A stretch of 64,000 nucleotides of DNA from Bacteroides mediterraneensis (lineage in GTDB: Bacteria; Bacteroidota; Bacteroidia; Bacteroidales; Bacteroidaceae), in NCBI RefSeq assembly GCF_016900355.1, contig NZ_JACJKA010000020.1, forward strand, positions 1 through 64,000, given 5' to 3'. Below, in pieces: positions 44,253 to 54,362 of the stretch (position 1 is the first letter of the stretch; the number at the start of each line of letters is the position of its first letter). Below the pieces are notes generated by a model. That model was not told the DNA's origin and did no database searches. It saw only the letters and a program-made list of their open reading frames with translations. The translations under genes were made by a program, and so were the position numbers.

Positions 44253-45428
44253 TCAATTCCGGGCGAAAAGCGTAATTAGCAACGACACTGCTGCCAAACC
44301 GATTCCTGCTCCTGTCACCCCTGCCCATCCAAATGCATGCCAGCAAGTACCAGCCAGAAAGGTTCCTAACGAACCGCCCACGAAATATGTTGTCATAAAA
44401 ATCGTATTCACCCGATTGGTCGCTTTGGGGGCCAGCGACAAAGCACATGTCTGGTTGCTGATCTGGATGCACTGCATACCAATATCAATCACTACAATGC
44501 CCACGATAAACCCAAGATAGAAGTTCTGGAAAACATACATCACTACCCAGGCCAGTATCATCAGTGCACAACCCAGATAGGTAAAAAAACGTACCCCCAA
44601 CTTATGCACCAGACTGCCCACAAAAGAAGCCGTCAAGGCCCCTGCGATACCACATAAACCCAGCATGCCAATCACATTGTTTCCCGCGTGGAAAGGCTCT
44701 CCACTCAGTTTGAAGGCAAGACAAGCCCACAAAGCCAAAAAACTGCCGAAGCAGCATCCAGCCCGTGCAGACACCATCCGGATGGTCGGATGGTCACGAT
44801 ACAGCGTAAACAATGACTTCATCAGTCCACCATACGTTCCCTTGAAGTTCGACGGCATGTCCGGCAACACCCGAAGCACAAGAAAAATACACAACAGCAT
44901 AAGAAGGGACGCAATGTAATACATGGTGCGCCACCCCCAATATTCTCCTACAAAGCCGCTGACCACCCGGGAACCGAGAATTCCCGTCAGCAGACCACTG
45001 ACCATCATTCCCACGTTGCGAGCCTTATTTTCCGGCAACGAAAACTGTGCCGCTATCGGAATAAAAATCTGTGGCATCACCGAACAGATACCCGTCACCA
45101 GCGAAGCTATTAAAATATAAGGTATACTTCTCGAAGAGGCAATACTGCAAGTAGCCACCACCAAAAGCGTGAAATTCACGACAATGATATGCTTGCGCTT
45201 ATACAAGTCGCCCAACGGAATAATGAACAGCAATCCCAGTGCATAGCCAATCTGCGTGGTCATCGGTATCAGGTTCGCTGTAAACTCCGAGACTCCCAGA
45301 TCTTCACTGATTCTATTCAGTAATGGCTGGTTATAATACAAATTCGCGACTGACAATGCCGATATCACAGCCAGCATCCATAATAAATGTGCCGGTATTC
45401 CTTTATTTTCCTCCAATCTTAGTTTCAT
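44253..45428 (-). CDS. MFS transporter
   Basis: A 391-residue protein with 12 TM segments. MFS signature motifs are present after TM2 (PLGDLYKRKHII) and in TM5-like GSRVVSGFVGEYWGWR. It most resembles drug-efflux or sugar-exporter subfamilies (YNQPLLNRISEDLG at the first loop), but no substrate can be given. There is no regulator next to it. Confidence 0.85.
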   Translation of the reverse strand: MKLRLEENKGIPAHLLWMLAVISALSVANLYYNQPLLNRISEDLGVSEFTANLIPMTTQIGYALGLLFIIPLGDLYKRKHIIVVNFTLLVVATCSIASSRSIPYILIASLVTGICSVMPQIFIPIAAQFSLPENKARNVGMMVSGLLTGILGSRVVSGFVGEYWGWRTMYYIASLLMLLCIFLVLRVLPDMPSNFKGTYGGLMKSLFTLYRDHPTIRMVSARAGCCFGSFLALWACLAFKLSGEPFHAGNNVIGMLGLCGIAGALTASFVGSLVHKLGVRFFTYLGCALMILAWVVMYVFQNFYLGFIVGIVVIDIGMQCIQISNQTCALSLAPKATNRVNTIFMTTYFVGGSLGTFLAGTCWHAFGWAGVTGAGIGLAAVSLLITLFARN

Positions 45429-45838
45429 CTTCCGTCAAAATTCTTTGAGGCACAAAAATAAGCAAAAAACACAAGTTCGAAAAATTCACTTACAGATTAA
45501 AACGGGAATAAATTCATAATTTATGCAATAATATAAAGAACAACTTCCCTTTTCCATAGAAAATTACAAATTCGTTACAAAACTCAGAATACAAATATCT
45601 CACACATAATCAGACATAAATAATCTTTTCAGAAGGACTTTTCCCCTTTTTGGTAAAGTAAAAAAGTTAATAATTCCTTGAGCGATTTGTTAAAGCACCT
45701 CGAGAGATTCTACGAATTGAAAAGATTTTTTAACTTTGCAAACGAAAAGGTCTGACAATCAGGCATTATTTAACAAGACAACAGACATAAACTGACAAAC
45801 ACTAAAAATAGATTTACAATTCATTTAATCTAAATTTT
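45429..45838 (+). promoter_or_regulatory. Long upstream region and -7 box of the Oar-like gene
   Basis: This 410-bp gap has no ORF. TAACTTTG (45731-45738) matches the -7 consensus and predicts a leader of about 95 nt. The rest is AT-rich and shows no clear terminator, riboswitch or operator that I can see. Confidence 0.5.
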
Positions 45839-48800
45839 ATGGTACATCATTCCAAATTCCTGTTTTCAGCATTCGTCGTTTCAGCGATGGCTGTAGGCGC
45901 AAATGCTCAGGTGACAACTTCTGCTATCAGCGGAAAAGTGCTCGATGAAACCAAAGCTCCGGTTATCGGCGCTACAGTAGTAGCCATTCATGAACCGTCT
46001 GGTACGCTGTATGGTGCAGTAACGAATGTAGATGGACGCTACACCATCCAAGGTATGCGTACGGGAGGACCCTACAAAATTGAAATCTCCTACGTGGGTT
46101 ACAACAAGACCACCTACACGGGCATCTCTCTGGAACTGGGTAACACACTCAGCCTGAATGCAGAAATGAAACCGAGTTCAGAGTTGCTGGATGAAGTAGT
46201 AGTGGTAGCCGATGCCAAGGCAAATGCTGGAGCAGCCCACAACTTCTCTACACAGAAAATTGAAAATACTCCGACCGTCGACCGTAACGTGTACGACATC
46301 GTGAAGAACATGCCGATGGCCATGACTTCCAAGAACGGAGGTATCACCTTCGCCGGTTCAAACAACCGCTACAACAGTTTCCAGATTGACGGTACAGTAA
46401 GTAATGATGTATTCGGTCTGTCAGCATCCGGAACCAACGGCGGTCAGACAGATGCCAACCCGATTTCAATGGATGCCATCCAGGAAATCCAGGTAGTCGT
46501 AGCTCCTTTCGACGTACGCCAGAGCGGATTTACCGGAGGTGGTATCAATGCCATTACCAAGCAGGGTACTAACACCACTCACGGTTCTGCCTATACTTAC
46601 TTCAACAACCAGAACATGTATGGCAAGTACAGCGCCGTACGTGATTACGAAAAATCTCCGCTCACCCAGCAATACACCCGTACCTTTGGTGGAACATTGG
46701 GTGGTGCCATCGTAAAAGACAAACTGTTCTACTTTGTCAGTGCAGAAGCCAAGAAGGAATCTTATCCGTCAAGCATCTATCCGGGATACACCACTTCTTA
46801 TCTGACGTCTGACCAAGCCAAGCAGATTGCAGATGCATATTACAACATGACAGGTTTCAGTGACAGCTACGGACAACGTAATATCGACAACAAGTCTTTC
46901 GGTCTGTTAGCACGTATCGACTGGAACATCAACCAGAACCATAAGTTGGCTTTGCGCTACCAGCACAACAACTCATACAAAGACAACTATGGTGTAGGCT
47001 CTACCAGCTACATGTTCGAAAACAGCGGCTACCGCATGAACAACAAGACCAACTCTATCGTGGCCGAATTGAACTCTCACCTGGGACAGAACCTGTACAA
47101 TGAACTCCGTGCTTCTGCCAGCTTCATCCGTGACCACCGTGACGTAGCCTACCAGGGTCCGACTGTCCAGATCAGCAACATCCCGGCACCGGACGGCACG
47201 AACATTACAGCCAACATCGGTACTGAATATTCTTCTGGAGCCAACTACTTGGATCAGGACATCTATACCTTCGAAGACAACCTTTCTTGGTACTTGGGTA
47301 ACCATACGCTGACCTTTGGTACGCACAATGAAATCTACCGGATGAAAAACTTGTTCATCCAGGCTTCCAACGGTTCATGGTATTACAACTCACTGGAAGA
47401 CTTCATTGCCGACAGACCCTACAAATATTCGTACAAATATACTGACCCGGCACTGACAGGCGGTGAAACCAAATGGGCTCCTGCCATGAAATCCGGACAG
47501 TTCGGATTCTACGCACAGGACAAATGGGATGTCAGCAACAACTTCAACCTGACTTACGGTTTGCGTATTGATATTCCGGTCATCTTCAATAATCCGACTA
47601 CAAACGAAACCTTCAACCAGTTTGCAGAAGCACAGAATCTGAACGCCCGTGTGGGAGAAAACCCGAGCGCAAAAGTACTGTTCTCACCGCGTGTAGGTTT
47701 CCGGTGGTATACCAACGATTCACACAACACCCTGATTCGTGGTGGTGTCGGAATCTTTACCGGACGTGTACCGTTCGTATGGTTATCAAATGCCTTCAAT
47801 AACACCGGTATGGAAAGCAAGGGTACTACCATCACTCCGGAAGATAAAGATGGAAACTATACTTACGATGCCCCGAAACTGGGACAATATGCAAACGACC
47901 CGCTGGGTGCAGCTAACTCACAAAGCGGAGCTGCCGCAAAACCTGATATTGTAACCGTAGACAAAAACTTCAAATACCCGCAGGTATTCCGTGTAAACCT
48001 GGCATGGGAACAGAAATTGCCGGGCGATGTGAAAATGACTTTGGAAGGTATCTATTCAAAGACCATGAACAATGTCTTCTTTGAAAACCTGGCATTGACC
48101 CAGAGCGGTAACAAAGTATATGCCGTAGCTGGCAATGAAGCTTCTGCCGCTCCTTACTACCAGTTCAACTCAGGTAACTACTACAGTATCATCAACCTGA
48201 AGAACACCAACAAGGGATATACTTACGCATTGTCAGCCTTGCTGGAGAAACACTTCAACTTCGGTCTGGACTTGTCTGCATCTTATACGTTCGGACATGC
48301 CAAATCCGTAAATGATGGTACAAGTTCTGTGGCTTACTCTAACTGGAAGTACAACTATTCAGTAGACACCAACTCTGGAAACGAACTTGGTTTCTCTAAA
48401 TTTGATATTCCTCACCGCGTCATGGTACAGGCTTCTTACAACAGTCCGAAATACTGGAACGGTTGGACCAGCACTACCATCTCGGTAATCTACAACGGAT
48501 TCTCTGGCAGCCGCTACAGCTTGACCATGAACGAGAAGTCTGATTACAACGGTGACAAATGGTCTGGCAACTCACTGCTCTACATCCCGACCGATGCCGA
48601 ATTGAGCAAAATGAATTTCGTCGACATTACAGACAAAAAGGGCAATGTAACCATGAGCGCTGAACAGAGCCGTCAGGCCTTCAAACAGTGGATTGAAAAC
48701 GACAGTTATGCCAAGAACCACAGAGGCCAGTATGCAGAACGCAACTCTAACCTGAGCAACTGGGAACATGAAATCGACTTGCACCTGGCTCAGACCATCT

Positions 48801-49048
48801 ACAATGTGCAGGGAGTAGGCAAACTGGAATTCACTTTCGATATCATCAACTTTGCCAACATGCTGAACAAGAAATGGGGCGCAAGCTACAGCTCAGCCTA
48901 CAACTTGTCACCGTTGACAATGAACGGTCTTTCTACCGATGCAGACGGCAACAAGATTGCCTCTTTCTCTTACAACAAGGCTGAAATCCAGAAGAGTGAT
49001 ATCAGCTCACGCTGGCACTGCCAGGTGGGTGTAAGACTGACTTTCTAA
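45839..49048 (+). CDS. Oar-like TonB-dependent outer-membrane protein
   Basis: A 1069-residue protein. It begins with a signal peptide (SAMAVGANAQ), then a carboxypeptidase-regulatory-like domain (SAISGKVLDETKAPVIGATV ... YNKTTYTG) and a plug domain (NTPTVDRNVYDIVKNMPM ... TGGGINAITKQGTN), then a 22-strand-type barrel ending in the strand WHCQVGVRLTF. Such Oar-like proteins are TonB-dependent receptors of unclear cargo. No SusD partner follows, so it is not a classic polysaccharide-utilisation SusC/D pair. A perfect terminator follows. Confidence 0.9.
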   Translation: MVHHSKFLFSAFVVSAMAVGANAQVTTSAISGKVLDETKAPVIGATVVAIHEPSGTLYGAVTNVDGRYTIQGMRTGGPYKIEISYVGYNKTTYTGISLELGNTLSLNAEMKPSSELLDEVVVVADAKANAGAAHNFSTQKIENTPTVDRNVYDIVKNMPMAMTSKNGGITFAGSNNRYNSFQIDGTVSNDVFGLSASGTNGGQTDANPISMDAIQEIQVVVAPFDVRQSGFTGGGINAITKQGTNTTHGSAYTYFNNQNMYGKYSAVRDYEKSPLTQQYTRTFGGTLGGAIVKDKLFYFVSAEAKKESYPSSIYPGYTTSYLTSDQAKQIADAYYNMTGFSDSYGQRNIDNKSFGLLARIDWNINQNHKLALRYQHNNSYKDNYGVGSTSYMFENSGYRMNNKTNSIVAELNSHLGQNLYNELRASASFIRDHRDVAYQGPTVQISNIPAPDGTNITANIGTEYSSGANYLDQDIYTFEDNLSWYLGNHTLTFGTHNEIYRMKNLFIQASNGSWYYNSLEDFIADRPYKYSYKYTDPALTGGETKWAPAMKSGQFGFYAQDKWDVSNNFNLTYGLRIDIPVIFNNPTTNETFNQFAEAQNLNARVGENPSAKVLFSPRVGFRWYTNDSHNTLIRGGVGIFTGRVPFVWLSNAFNNTGMESKGTTITPEDKDGNYTYDAPKLGQYANDPLGAANSQSGAAAKPDIVTVDKNFKYPQVFRVNLAWEQKLPGDVKMTLEGIYSKTMNNVFFENLALTQSGNKVYAVAGNEASAAPYYQFNSGNYYSIINLKNTNKGYTYALSALLEKHFNFGLDLSASYTFGHAKSVNDGTSSVAYSNWKYNYSVDTNSGNELGFSKFDIPHRVMVQASYNSPKYWNGWTSTTISVIYNGFSGSRYSLTMNEKSDYNGDKWSGNSLLYIPTDAELSKMNFVDITDKKGNVTMSAEQSRQAFKQWIENDSYAKNHRGQYAERNSNLSNWEHEIDLHLAQTIYNVQGVGKLEFTFDIINFANMLNKKWGASYSSAYNLSPLTMNGLSTDADGNKIASFSYNKAEIQKSDISSRWHCQVGVRLTF

Positions 49049-49070
49049 TGAAAGACTGACCCTTCTCATA

Positions 49071-49117
49071 AAAGGTGTATTGCCCACAAGACCAGCGGCA
49101 ATACACCTTTCTTTTTT
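49071..49117 (+). terminator. Terminator of the Oar-like gene
   Basis: AAAGGTGTATTGCC and its exact complement around a 12-nt loop, then CTTTTTTATC. It covers the first candidate start codon of the next gene, which supports the later start at 49144. Confidence 0.9.
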
Positions 49118-49143
49118 ATCAACCCTCAACAAAAACCGGACTT

Positions 49144-50331
49144 ATGAAAAAATTCTTCATCCTCTTTTTCCTGTGGTGCACCTGCCTCTCCTTGTGGGCC
49201 GGCAAACACTACACCGTGATTGTTTCCCTCGACGGATTCCGCTGGGATTACCCCCAAATGTACGACACTCCGTTCTTCGACCAGATGGCCCGCGAAGGCG
49301 TGAAGGCTACCATGATTCCTTCTTTCCCTTCAAAAACCTTCCCTAACCACTATACCCTTGCCACGGGACTGGTACCTGACCATCATGGCATCGTAGCCAA
49401 CACATTCTGGGACCCGGAACGCAAGGAACTCTACAAGATGACCAAGCCGGAAACCCGCAACAACCCCGCCTACTACGGAGGGGAACCCATCTGGATTACA
49501 GCCCAGAAACAGGGCATCAAGACAGGAAATATCTATTGGGTAGGTTCCGACATTGCCGTAAAAGGACAGCATCCTACCTATTATCATGTGTACGACCAAA
49601 AGCCCCGTCTTACTCAAACAGAACGTGTGGCAGAGGCCCTGCGACTGCTGAAGTTGCCGGAAGAAGAACGGCCTCAACTGATTATGATGTACTTTGAAGA
49701 TTCCGACACCTACGGTCACAGTTACAGCCCGCACAGCAAGGAAACACGCCGCTGCATCGAAGAACTGGATGGACTCATGAGATACTTGTGGGAGGGATTG
49801 CAAAGTCTGCCTTTCGGAAAAGACATCAACCTGATTGTGACGGCCGACCACGGTATGGCCACAGTGAGTGCCGACCGCTTTGTGCCCATCAAGCACCTGC
49901 TGAAAGAGAATTGGTACACACTGATAGACGGCAACCTGCCGGCACAGATTTATACAAAACCAGAATACCGCGACTCAGTATATCAGGCCTTGCAGGGACT
50001 GGAGCACGTGCGGGTATGGAAGAAAGAAGAAATTCCGGCTTACCTGCACTACGGTAGCAATCCGCGAGTGGGCGACATCATCGTACTGCCCGACCTGGGC
50101 TGGTTGGTGGAAGAAGGTACCCAGACACTTCCAGGCGCTCACGGTTTCGACCCGACCTACGACGATATGCAGGTGATGTTCCGGGCATGCGGACCCGACT
50201 TCAAGAAGGGATACGAAGCACCCAAGTTCCGGAACGTATCGATTTATTCCCTGCTGGCTCGTTTGCTGCACATCACTCCTGAAAAGACAGACGGCAGCTT
50301 AGAGGAAGTAGAAAACATGTTAATTCCATGA
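49144..50331 (+). CDS. Ecto-nucleotide pyrophosphatase/phosphodiesterase family protein
   Basis: A 395-residue periplasmic alkaline-phosphatase superfamily protein. It has a signal peptide (KKFFILFFLWCTCLSLWA). Metal and catalytic residues are visible: VSLDGFRWDY (Asp), the nucleophile Thr in PSKTFPNHYTLA, DSDTYGHSYSP, TADHGMATV and the last His in GAHGFDP. Its family hydrolyses nucleotide phosphodiesters or phospholipid-like substrates; the natural substrate is not known. The start at 49144 is preferred because the Met at 49075 lies inside the upstream terminator. Confidence 0.9.
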   Translation: MKKFFILFFLWCTCLSLWAGKHYTVIVSLDGFRWDYPQMYDTPFFDQMAREGVKATMIPSFPSKTFPNHYTLATGLVPDHHGIVANTFWDPERKELYKMTKPETRNNPAYYGGEPIWITAQKQGIKTGNIYWVGSDIAVKGQHPTYYHVYDQKPRLTQTERVAEALRLLKLPEEERPQLIMMYFEDSDTYGHSYSPHSKETRRCIEELDGLMRYLWEGLQSLPFGKDINLIVTADHGMATVSADRFVPIKHLLKENWYTLIDGNLPAQIYTKPEYRDSVYQALQGLEHVRVWKKEEIPAYLHYGSNPRVGDIIVLPDLGWLVEEGTQTLPGAHGFDPTYDDMQVMFRACGPDFKKGYEAPKFRNVSIYSLLARLLHITPEKTDGSLEEVENMLIP

Positions 50332-50350
50332 GATTTATAACTCTGCAAAA

Positions 50351-50497
50351 AGACGCACTTGCGTTTTAAAAAAACACAAGGACGTTTGACCTTAAACGCA
50401 AGTGCGTTTCAACTAAAACGTAAGTGCGTTTTCCTTCAAACGCAAGTACATTTAAACAAAAACGCTTCGACGTTTTCTTCCGAACGTCGAAGCGTTT
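50351..50497. repeat. Seven-unit 22-nt tandem palindrome array after ettA
   Basis: Seven copies of AAACGC-N4-GCGTTT-like 16-nt palindromes start at 50351, 50372, 50394, 50416, 50438, 50460 and 50482. The spacing is 21 nt once, then 22 nt five times. The best-conserved unit is AAACGCAAGTGCGTTT. Spacers are only 6 nt. The array directly follows the EttA stop codon (minus strand), just as the array at 133-215 follows the other ABC-F gene. The last two units also pair with each other. Confidence 0.85.
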
Positions 50498-50499
50498 TT
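50458..50499. terminator. 17-bp bidirectional terminator within the array
   Basis: AAAAACGCTTCGACGTT pairs perfectly with its complement 8 nt later, and the flanks supply a T-run on both strands. It should end both the phosphodiesterase and the EttA transcript. Confidence 0.85.
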
Positions 50500-50524
50500 T
50501 ATGTTTTATATAAGTAACTGAAAA

Positions 50525-52213
50525 TCAGTCTTCCATCAATTTGCGGTAGCGTACGCGTTTCGGCTCTATATTGCCCATGCGCTTCATCTTATTTTCCTCG
50601 TATTCCGTGTAGGAACCTTCGAAGTAGAACACCTGACTATCTCCCTCGAATGCCAGGATGTGCGTACAGATACGGTCGAGGAACCAGCGGTCGTGACTGA
50701 TGACCACGGCACAACCTGCGAAATCTTCCAGACCTTCTTCCAATGCCCGGAGTGTGTTCACATCAATATCGTTGGTCGGCTCGTCGAGCAACAGCACATT
50801 ACCTTCTTCCTTCAGGGCCATGGCCAGGTGCAGACGGTTACGTTCACCACCCGAAAGCATGCCGCAAAGCTTTTCCTGATCAGAACCAGAGAAATTGAAA
50901 CGGCTCAGGTAGGCACGGGCGTTCACGTCGCGGTTACCCATACGAATCAGGTCGTTGCCTCCGCTAATGACCTGATACACACTCTTGTTCGGATCAATGT
51001 CCTTGTGCTGCTGGTCCACATAGGCAATCTTGACCGTATCCCCTACTTCAAACTCACCCTTGTCCACCGTTTCCAGTCCCATAATCAGACGGAACAGGGT
51101 AGTCTTTCCGGCACCGTTCGGACCGATAACTCCCACAATGCCGTTAGGCGGCAACATGAAGTTCAGGTCGTCAAAGAGCAACTTGTCGCCATACGCCTTG
51201 GCCACGTGCTTGGCCTCGATGACCTTGTTGCCCAGACGCGGACCGTTCGGGATGAAGATTTCCAGCTTCTCTTCCTTCTCCTTCACGTCTTCGTTCAAAA
51301 GTTTGTCGTACGAATTTAGACGAGCCTTACCCTTGGCATGGCGGGCCTTGGGAGCCATGCGCACCCATTCCAACTCACGTTCCAAGGTCTTGCGGCGCTT
51401 GCTGGCCGTTTTTTCTTCCATCTCCATGCGCTTGGTCTTCTGCTCCAGCCAGCTAGAATAGTTTCCCTTCCAAGGAATACCTTCGCCACGGTCGAGTTCC
51501 AGAATCCATCCGGCCACGTGGTCCAGGAAGTAACGGTCGTGTGTCACGGCAATCACCGTTCCCTCGTACTGCTGCAGGTGCTGTTCCAGCCAGTCGATGC
51601 TTTCCGCATCCAAGTGGTTGGTCGGCTCGTCAAGCAACAGGATGTCAGGCTTCTGCAACAACAGACGGCACAGAGCCACCCGACGGCGTTCCCCTCCGGA
51701 GAGGTTCTTCACCAGCTGGTCTTCTGGCGGACAGCGCAGGGCATCCATCGCCCGCTCCAGTTTGCTGTCAAGATTCCACGCATCCGTAGCATCGATTATA
51801 TCCTGCAATTCGGCCTGACGCGCAAAGAGGGCGTCCATCTTTTCCTGGTCTTCGTAATACTCCGGCAAACCGAACTTCTGATTGATTTCTTCGTATTCAG
51901 CCAGCGTGTCTACCACCTGCTGCACCCCTTCCATCACGACTTCCTTCACGGTCTTCGCGTCGTCGAGCTGGGGTTCCTGTGCCAGATAGCCGACACTGTA
52001 TCCCGGCGAAAATACCACTTCGCCCTGGTAATTCTTGTCGAGTCCGGCAATGATTTTCATCAACGTAGACTTACCGGAACCGTTCAGACCGATGATTCCG
52101 ATTTTCGCGCCATAAAAAAAGGATAGGTAGATGTCTTTCAATACCTGCTTGTTGTTCTGGAATGACTTGCTCACTCCCACCATTGAAAAGATAATTTTCT
52201 TGTCGTCTGCCAT
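50525..52213 (-). CDS. ettA: Energy-dependent translational throttle protein EttA
   Basis: A 562-residue ABC-F protein, 7 residues longer than E. coli EttA. Both nucleotide-binding domains are intact: GLNGSGKST and [11 protein letters not shown], then GPNGAGKTT and [11 protein letters not shown]. The arm/linker with the basic ERELEWVRMAPKARHAKGKARL segment is typical of EttA. It binds the ribosomal E site and gates the first elongation steps with the ATP/ADP ratio. It lies 19 nt after the MFS gene, so they may be cotranscribed. Confidence 0.95.
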   Translation of the reverse strand: MADDKKIIFSMVGVSKSFQNNKQVLKDIYLSFFYGAKIGIIGLNGSGKSTLMKIIAGLDKNYQGEVVFSPGYSVGYLAQEPQLDDAKTVKEVVMEGVQQVVDTLAEYEEINQKFGLPEYYEDQEKMDALFARQAELQDIIDATDAWNLDSKLERAMDALRCPPEDQLVKNLSGGERRRVALCRLLLQKPDILLLDEPTNHLDAESIDWLEQHLQQYEGTVIAVTHDRYFLDHVAGWILELDRGEGIPWKGNYSSWLEQKTKRMEMEEKTASKRRKTLERELEWVRMAPKARHAKGKARLNSYDKLLNEDVKEKEEKLEIFIPNGPRLGNKVIEAKHVAKAYGDKLLFDDLNFMLPPNGIVGVIGPNGAGKTTLFRLIMGLETVDKGEFEVGDTVKIAYVDQQHKDIDPNKSVYQVISGGNDLIRMGNRDVNARAYLSRFNFSGSDQEKLCGMLSGGERNRLHLAMALKEEGNVLLLDEPTNDIDVNTLRALEEGLEDFAGCAVVISHDRWFLDRICTHILAFEGDSQVFYFEGSYTEYEENKMKRMGNIEPKRVRYRKLMED

Positions 52214-52232
52214 ATTCTTTATATTGGTTAAG

Positions 52233-53354
52233 TTATCTGTTTCTCATGCGTCGCACAAAATAGCCGTGAATGCCTCCCTGGTAAACCAGCAGTCCCACCA
52301 TGCAGACCAGCAAGGCCAGCAGGTACTGCCGTTTCATGGAGTTGGCTACATATTGCCCGAGTAGTACGCCCACCATCACACCGGTCTCCCACAGCAACTG
52401 GTAAGTGTGATAGCCCGTTCCCCGCTCACAATGCAGCGGAAGATAAATCATCATCCGCAGGAACTGCAACAGGGAAAGTCCCATGCCCAATCCAAGCAGG
52501 AATCCGGCTCCCCACAGGGAATCCCGACCGTCTGAAAGATAAAGCATCACCAAGGCCATCCCCATCAGCACCAATCCCACGGCATTCAGGAAACGCCCGT
52601 CGGCCTGGCTGCGGAACAACCGGTCGAGCAACAGGAAGACCACAAATCCGGCCATAATACAAATGTAGAAAAAACTATCGAAAGTCGTGCTGAATACTAC
52701 CCCCAAAATGAAAGGTACCACCATCATGTTCAGTCCCGGAAGCAGAGTGCGGAACAACAGGAAACGGTCGAGCGACAGCAACGGCAAATCCAGCGGAGCG
52801 CGAAAGCAAACTTTCACCATCGATACCAACAGGATAGGAACGATGCACAGGATAACAAACAGATACAGCTCATACTGGAACGAAAGAAAGTCTCCCAAAC
52901 TGTATCCCCCCCAGATGCCACACAACATGCCGAGGACTCCCGACCAAGTGAAAGTAAGATTGGCCCTGTTCCGGCAGTGGCTGGGCGTCACGTCGATAAC
53001 CAAGGTACTTCCCATCGACATCAGCGCCACTCCAAACAAAGCTCCCTGCAATACCCGAAGGGCTACGATGGTTCCTATCCCCGAAAAATAAGGGTATATC
53101 AATCCTACCAACGCCAGCAACAAGATACTGCGCGTACATACGGCCTTACGCTTAAACGTATCGACCAGGTAATTATTAAAGGGCCCAAAGATATACAAGG
53201 AAGCCCCAAAAATAGCAATGGTTCCTCCGGCCTGAAGGTTGGTATATCCTCCCTCCCCCACCATCCACCGATGAAGGACCGGAAACAGCATATACACCGC
53301 CGTGTACAGGAAAAAATTCGCTGTAAGTAAAAGATTAAAATTGCGATTCCACAT
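52233..53354 (-). CDS. MFS transporter
   Basis: A 373-residue MFS permease with about 12 TM segments and MFS motif A-like NNYLVDTFKRKAVC after TM2. The short loops and sequence RVLQGALFGVALMSMGSTLVIDV fit a small-molecule exporter, but no substrate is identifiable. It begins 122 nt after panB on the same strand. Confidence 0.85.
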   Translation of the reverse strand: MWNRNFNLLLTANFFLYTAVYMLFPVLHRWMVGEGGYTNLQAGGTIAIFGASLYIFGPFNNYLVDTFKRKAVCTRSILLLALVGLIYPYFSGIGTIVALRVLQGALFGVALMSMGSTLVIDVTPSHCRNRANLTFTWSGVLGMLCGIWGGYSLGDFLSFQYELYLFVILCIVPILLVSMVKVCFRAPLDLPLLSLDRFLLFRTLLPGLNMMVVPFILGVVFSTTFDSFFYICIMAGFVVFLLLDRLFRSQADGRFLNAVGLVLMGMALVMLYLSDGRDSLWGAGFLLGLGMGLSLLQFLRMMIYLPLHCERGTGYHTYQLLWETGVMVGVLLGQYVANSMKRQYLLALLVCMVGLLVYQGGIHGYFVRRMRNR

Positions 53355-53476
53355 GTTCTTATTCTTTTATATCTCTATCTTCTCCAAAACACAAATGCAC
53401 AGACTGTATCACCTGCCGGAAACTGACCGCCCGGTCCTACAGTCCATGCACCCTTATTTATGCCAAAAAAATAGGC

Positions 53477-54298
53477 TCAATACTGCTCTGATTCATTCGG
53501 GAAGTCACACGACTTCACATCGGCCACATAATGCCCGATGGCATCGGTCATCACCGTGTTCAGGTCGGCATAACGACGCAAGAAGCGTGGGCTGAACCCT
53601 TTGGTCATGCCCAGCATGTCGGTCACCACCAGCACCTGTCCGTCTACTCCCCCTCCAGCACCGATACCAATTACGGGGATAGTCAGTTCCTTGGCCACAC
53701 GGGCAGCCAGTTCAGCCGGAATCTTTTCCAGCACAAGCGCAAAACATCCGGCCTCTTCCAAAAGACGCGCGTCTTTCATCAGCTTTTCAGCTTCGGCATC
53801 TTCCTTGGCCCGTACACCATAAGTACCATACTTGTTGATGGACTGCGGCATCAGTCCCAGGTGTCCCATCACCGGCATACCGGCACCGATGATACGGCGA
53901 ATCACATCGATAACCTCTTCACCGCCTTCCAGCTTCAACGCATCGGCATGTGTCTCTTTCATGATGCGGATGGCATTACGCACGCCGTCGAACGGGTCTG
54001 CCTGATACGAACCAAACGGCATGTCTACTACCACCAGTGCCCGTTTCACACCGCGCATCACCGACTTGCCATGATAAATCATCTGGTCTACCGTGATGGG
54101 AAGGGTGGTCACATTTCCGGCCATGACATTTGAAGCCGAATCGCCTACTAAAATCACATCTACTCCGGCACCGTCTACAATCTGTGCCATGGTATAATCG
54201 TAAGAGGTCAGCATGGAAATTTTCTCACCTCTTTGTTTCATTTCAATCAAACGGTGAGTCGTTACTTTACGAGTATCACCTGAAAGATATCCTGCCAT
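53477..54298 (-). CDS. panB: 3-methyl-2-oxobutanoate hydroxymethyltransferase
   Basis: A 273-residue enzyme of pantothenate (coenzyme A) synthesis. It transfers a hydroxymethyl group from methylene-THF to 2-oxoisovalerate to give ketopantoate. Signatures are [30 protein letters not shown] (metal Asp), [11 protein letters not shown] and [14 protein letters not shown]. Its own promoter lies just upstream. panC and panD are not nearby. Confidence 0.97.
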   Translation of the reverse strand: MAGYLSGDTRKVTTHRLIEMKQRGEKISMLTSYDYTMAQIVDGAGVDVILVGDSASNVMAGNVTTLPITVDQMIYHGKSVMRGVKRALVVVDMPFGSYQADPFDGVRNAIRIMKETHADALKLEGGEEVIDVIRRIIGAGMPVMGHLGLMPQSINKYGTYGVRAKEDAEAEKLMKDARLLEEAGCFALVLEKIPAELAARVAKELTIPVIGIGAGGGVDGQVLVVTDMLGMTKGFSPRFLRRYADLNTVMTDAIGHYVADVKSCDFPNESEQY

Positions 54299-54328
54299 AA
54301 TTCTTTTTCCTATTTAGTAAAATTTCCA

Positions 54329-54359
54329 CAAAAATAGCCGATTTCTCTGAATCAGACAA
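54329..54359 (-). promoter_or_regulatory. Promoter of panB
   Basis: On the minus strand TTG (54357-54359), 20 nt, then TATTTTTG (54329-54336): a good match to the Bacteroides consensus. Confidence 0.7.
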
Positions 54360-54362
54360 GTG

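Noticed and set aside
45839..49048. SusC of a polysaccharide-utilisation locus
   Set aside because: No SusD-like gene or glycoside hydrolase is near; the domain order fits Oar-like proteins better.
50351..50497. CRISPR array for the tandem repeats after ettA
   Set aside because: Units are 22 nt including a 6-nt spacer, each is palindromic, there are no unique spacers of about 30 nt and no cas genes.
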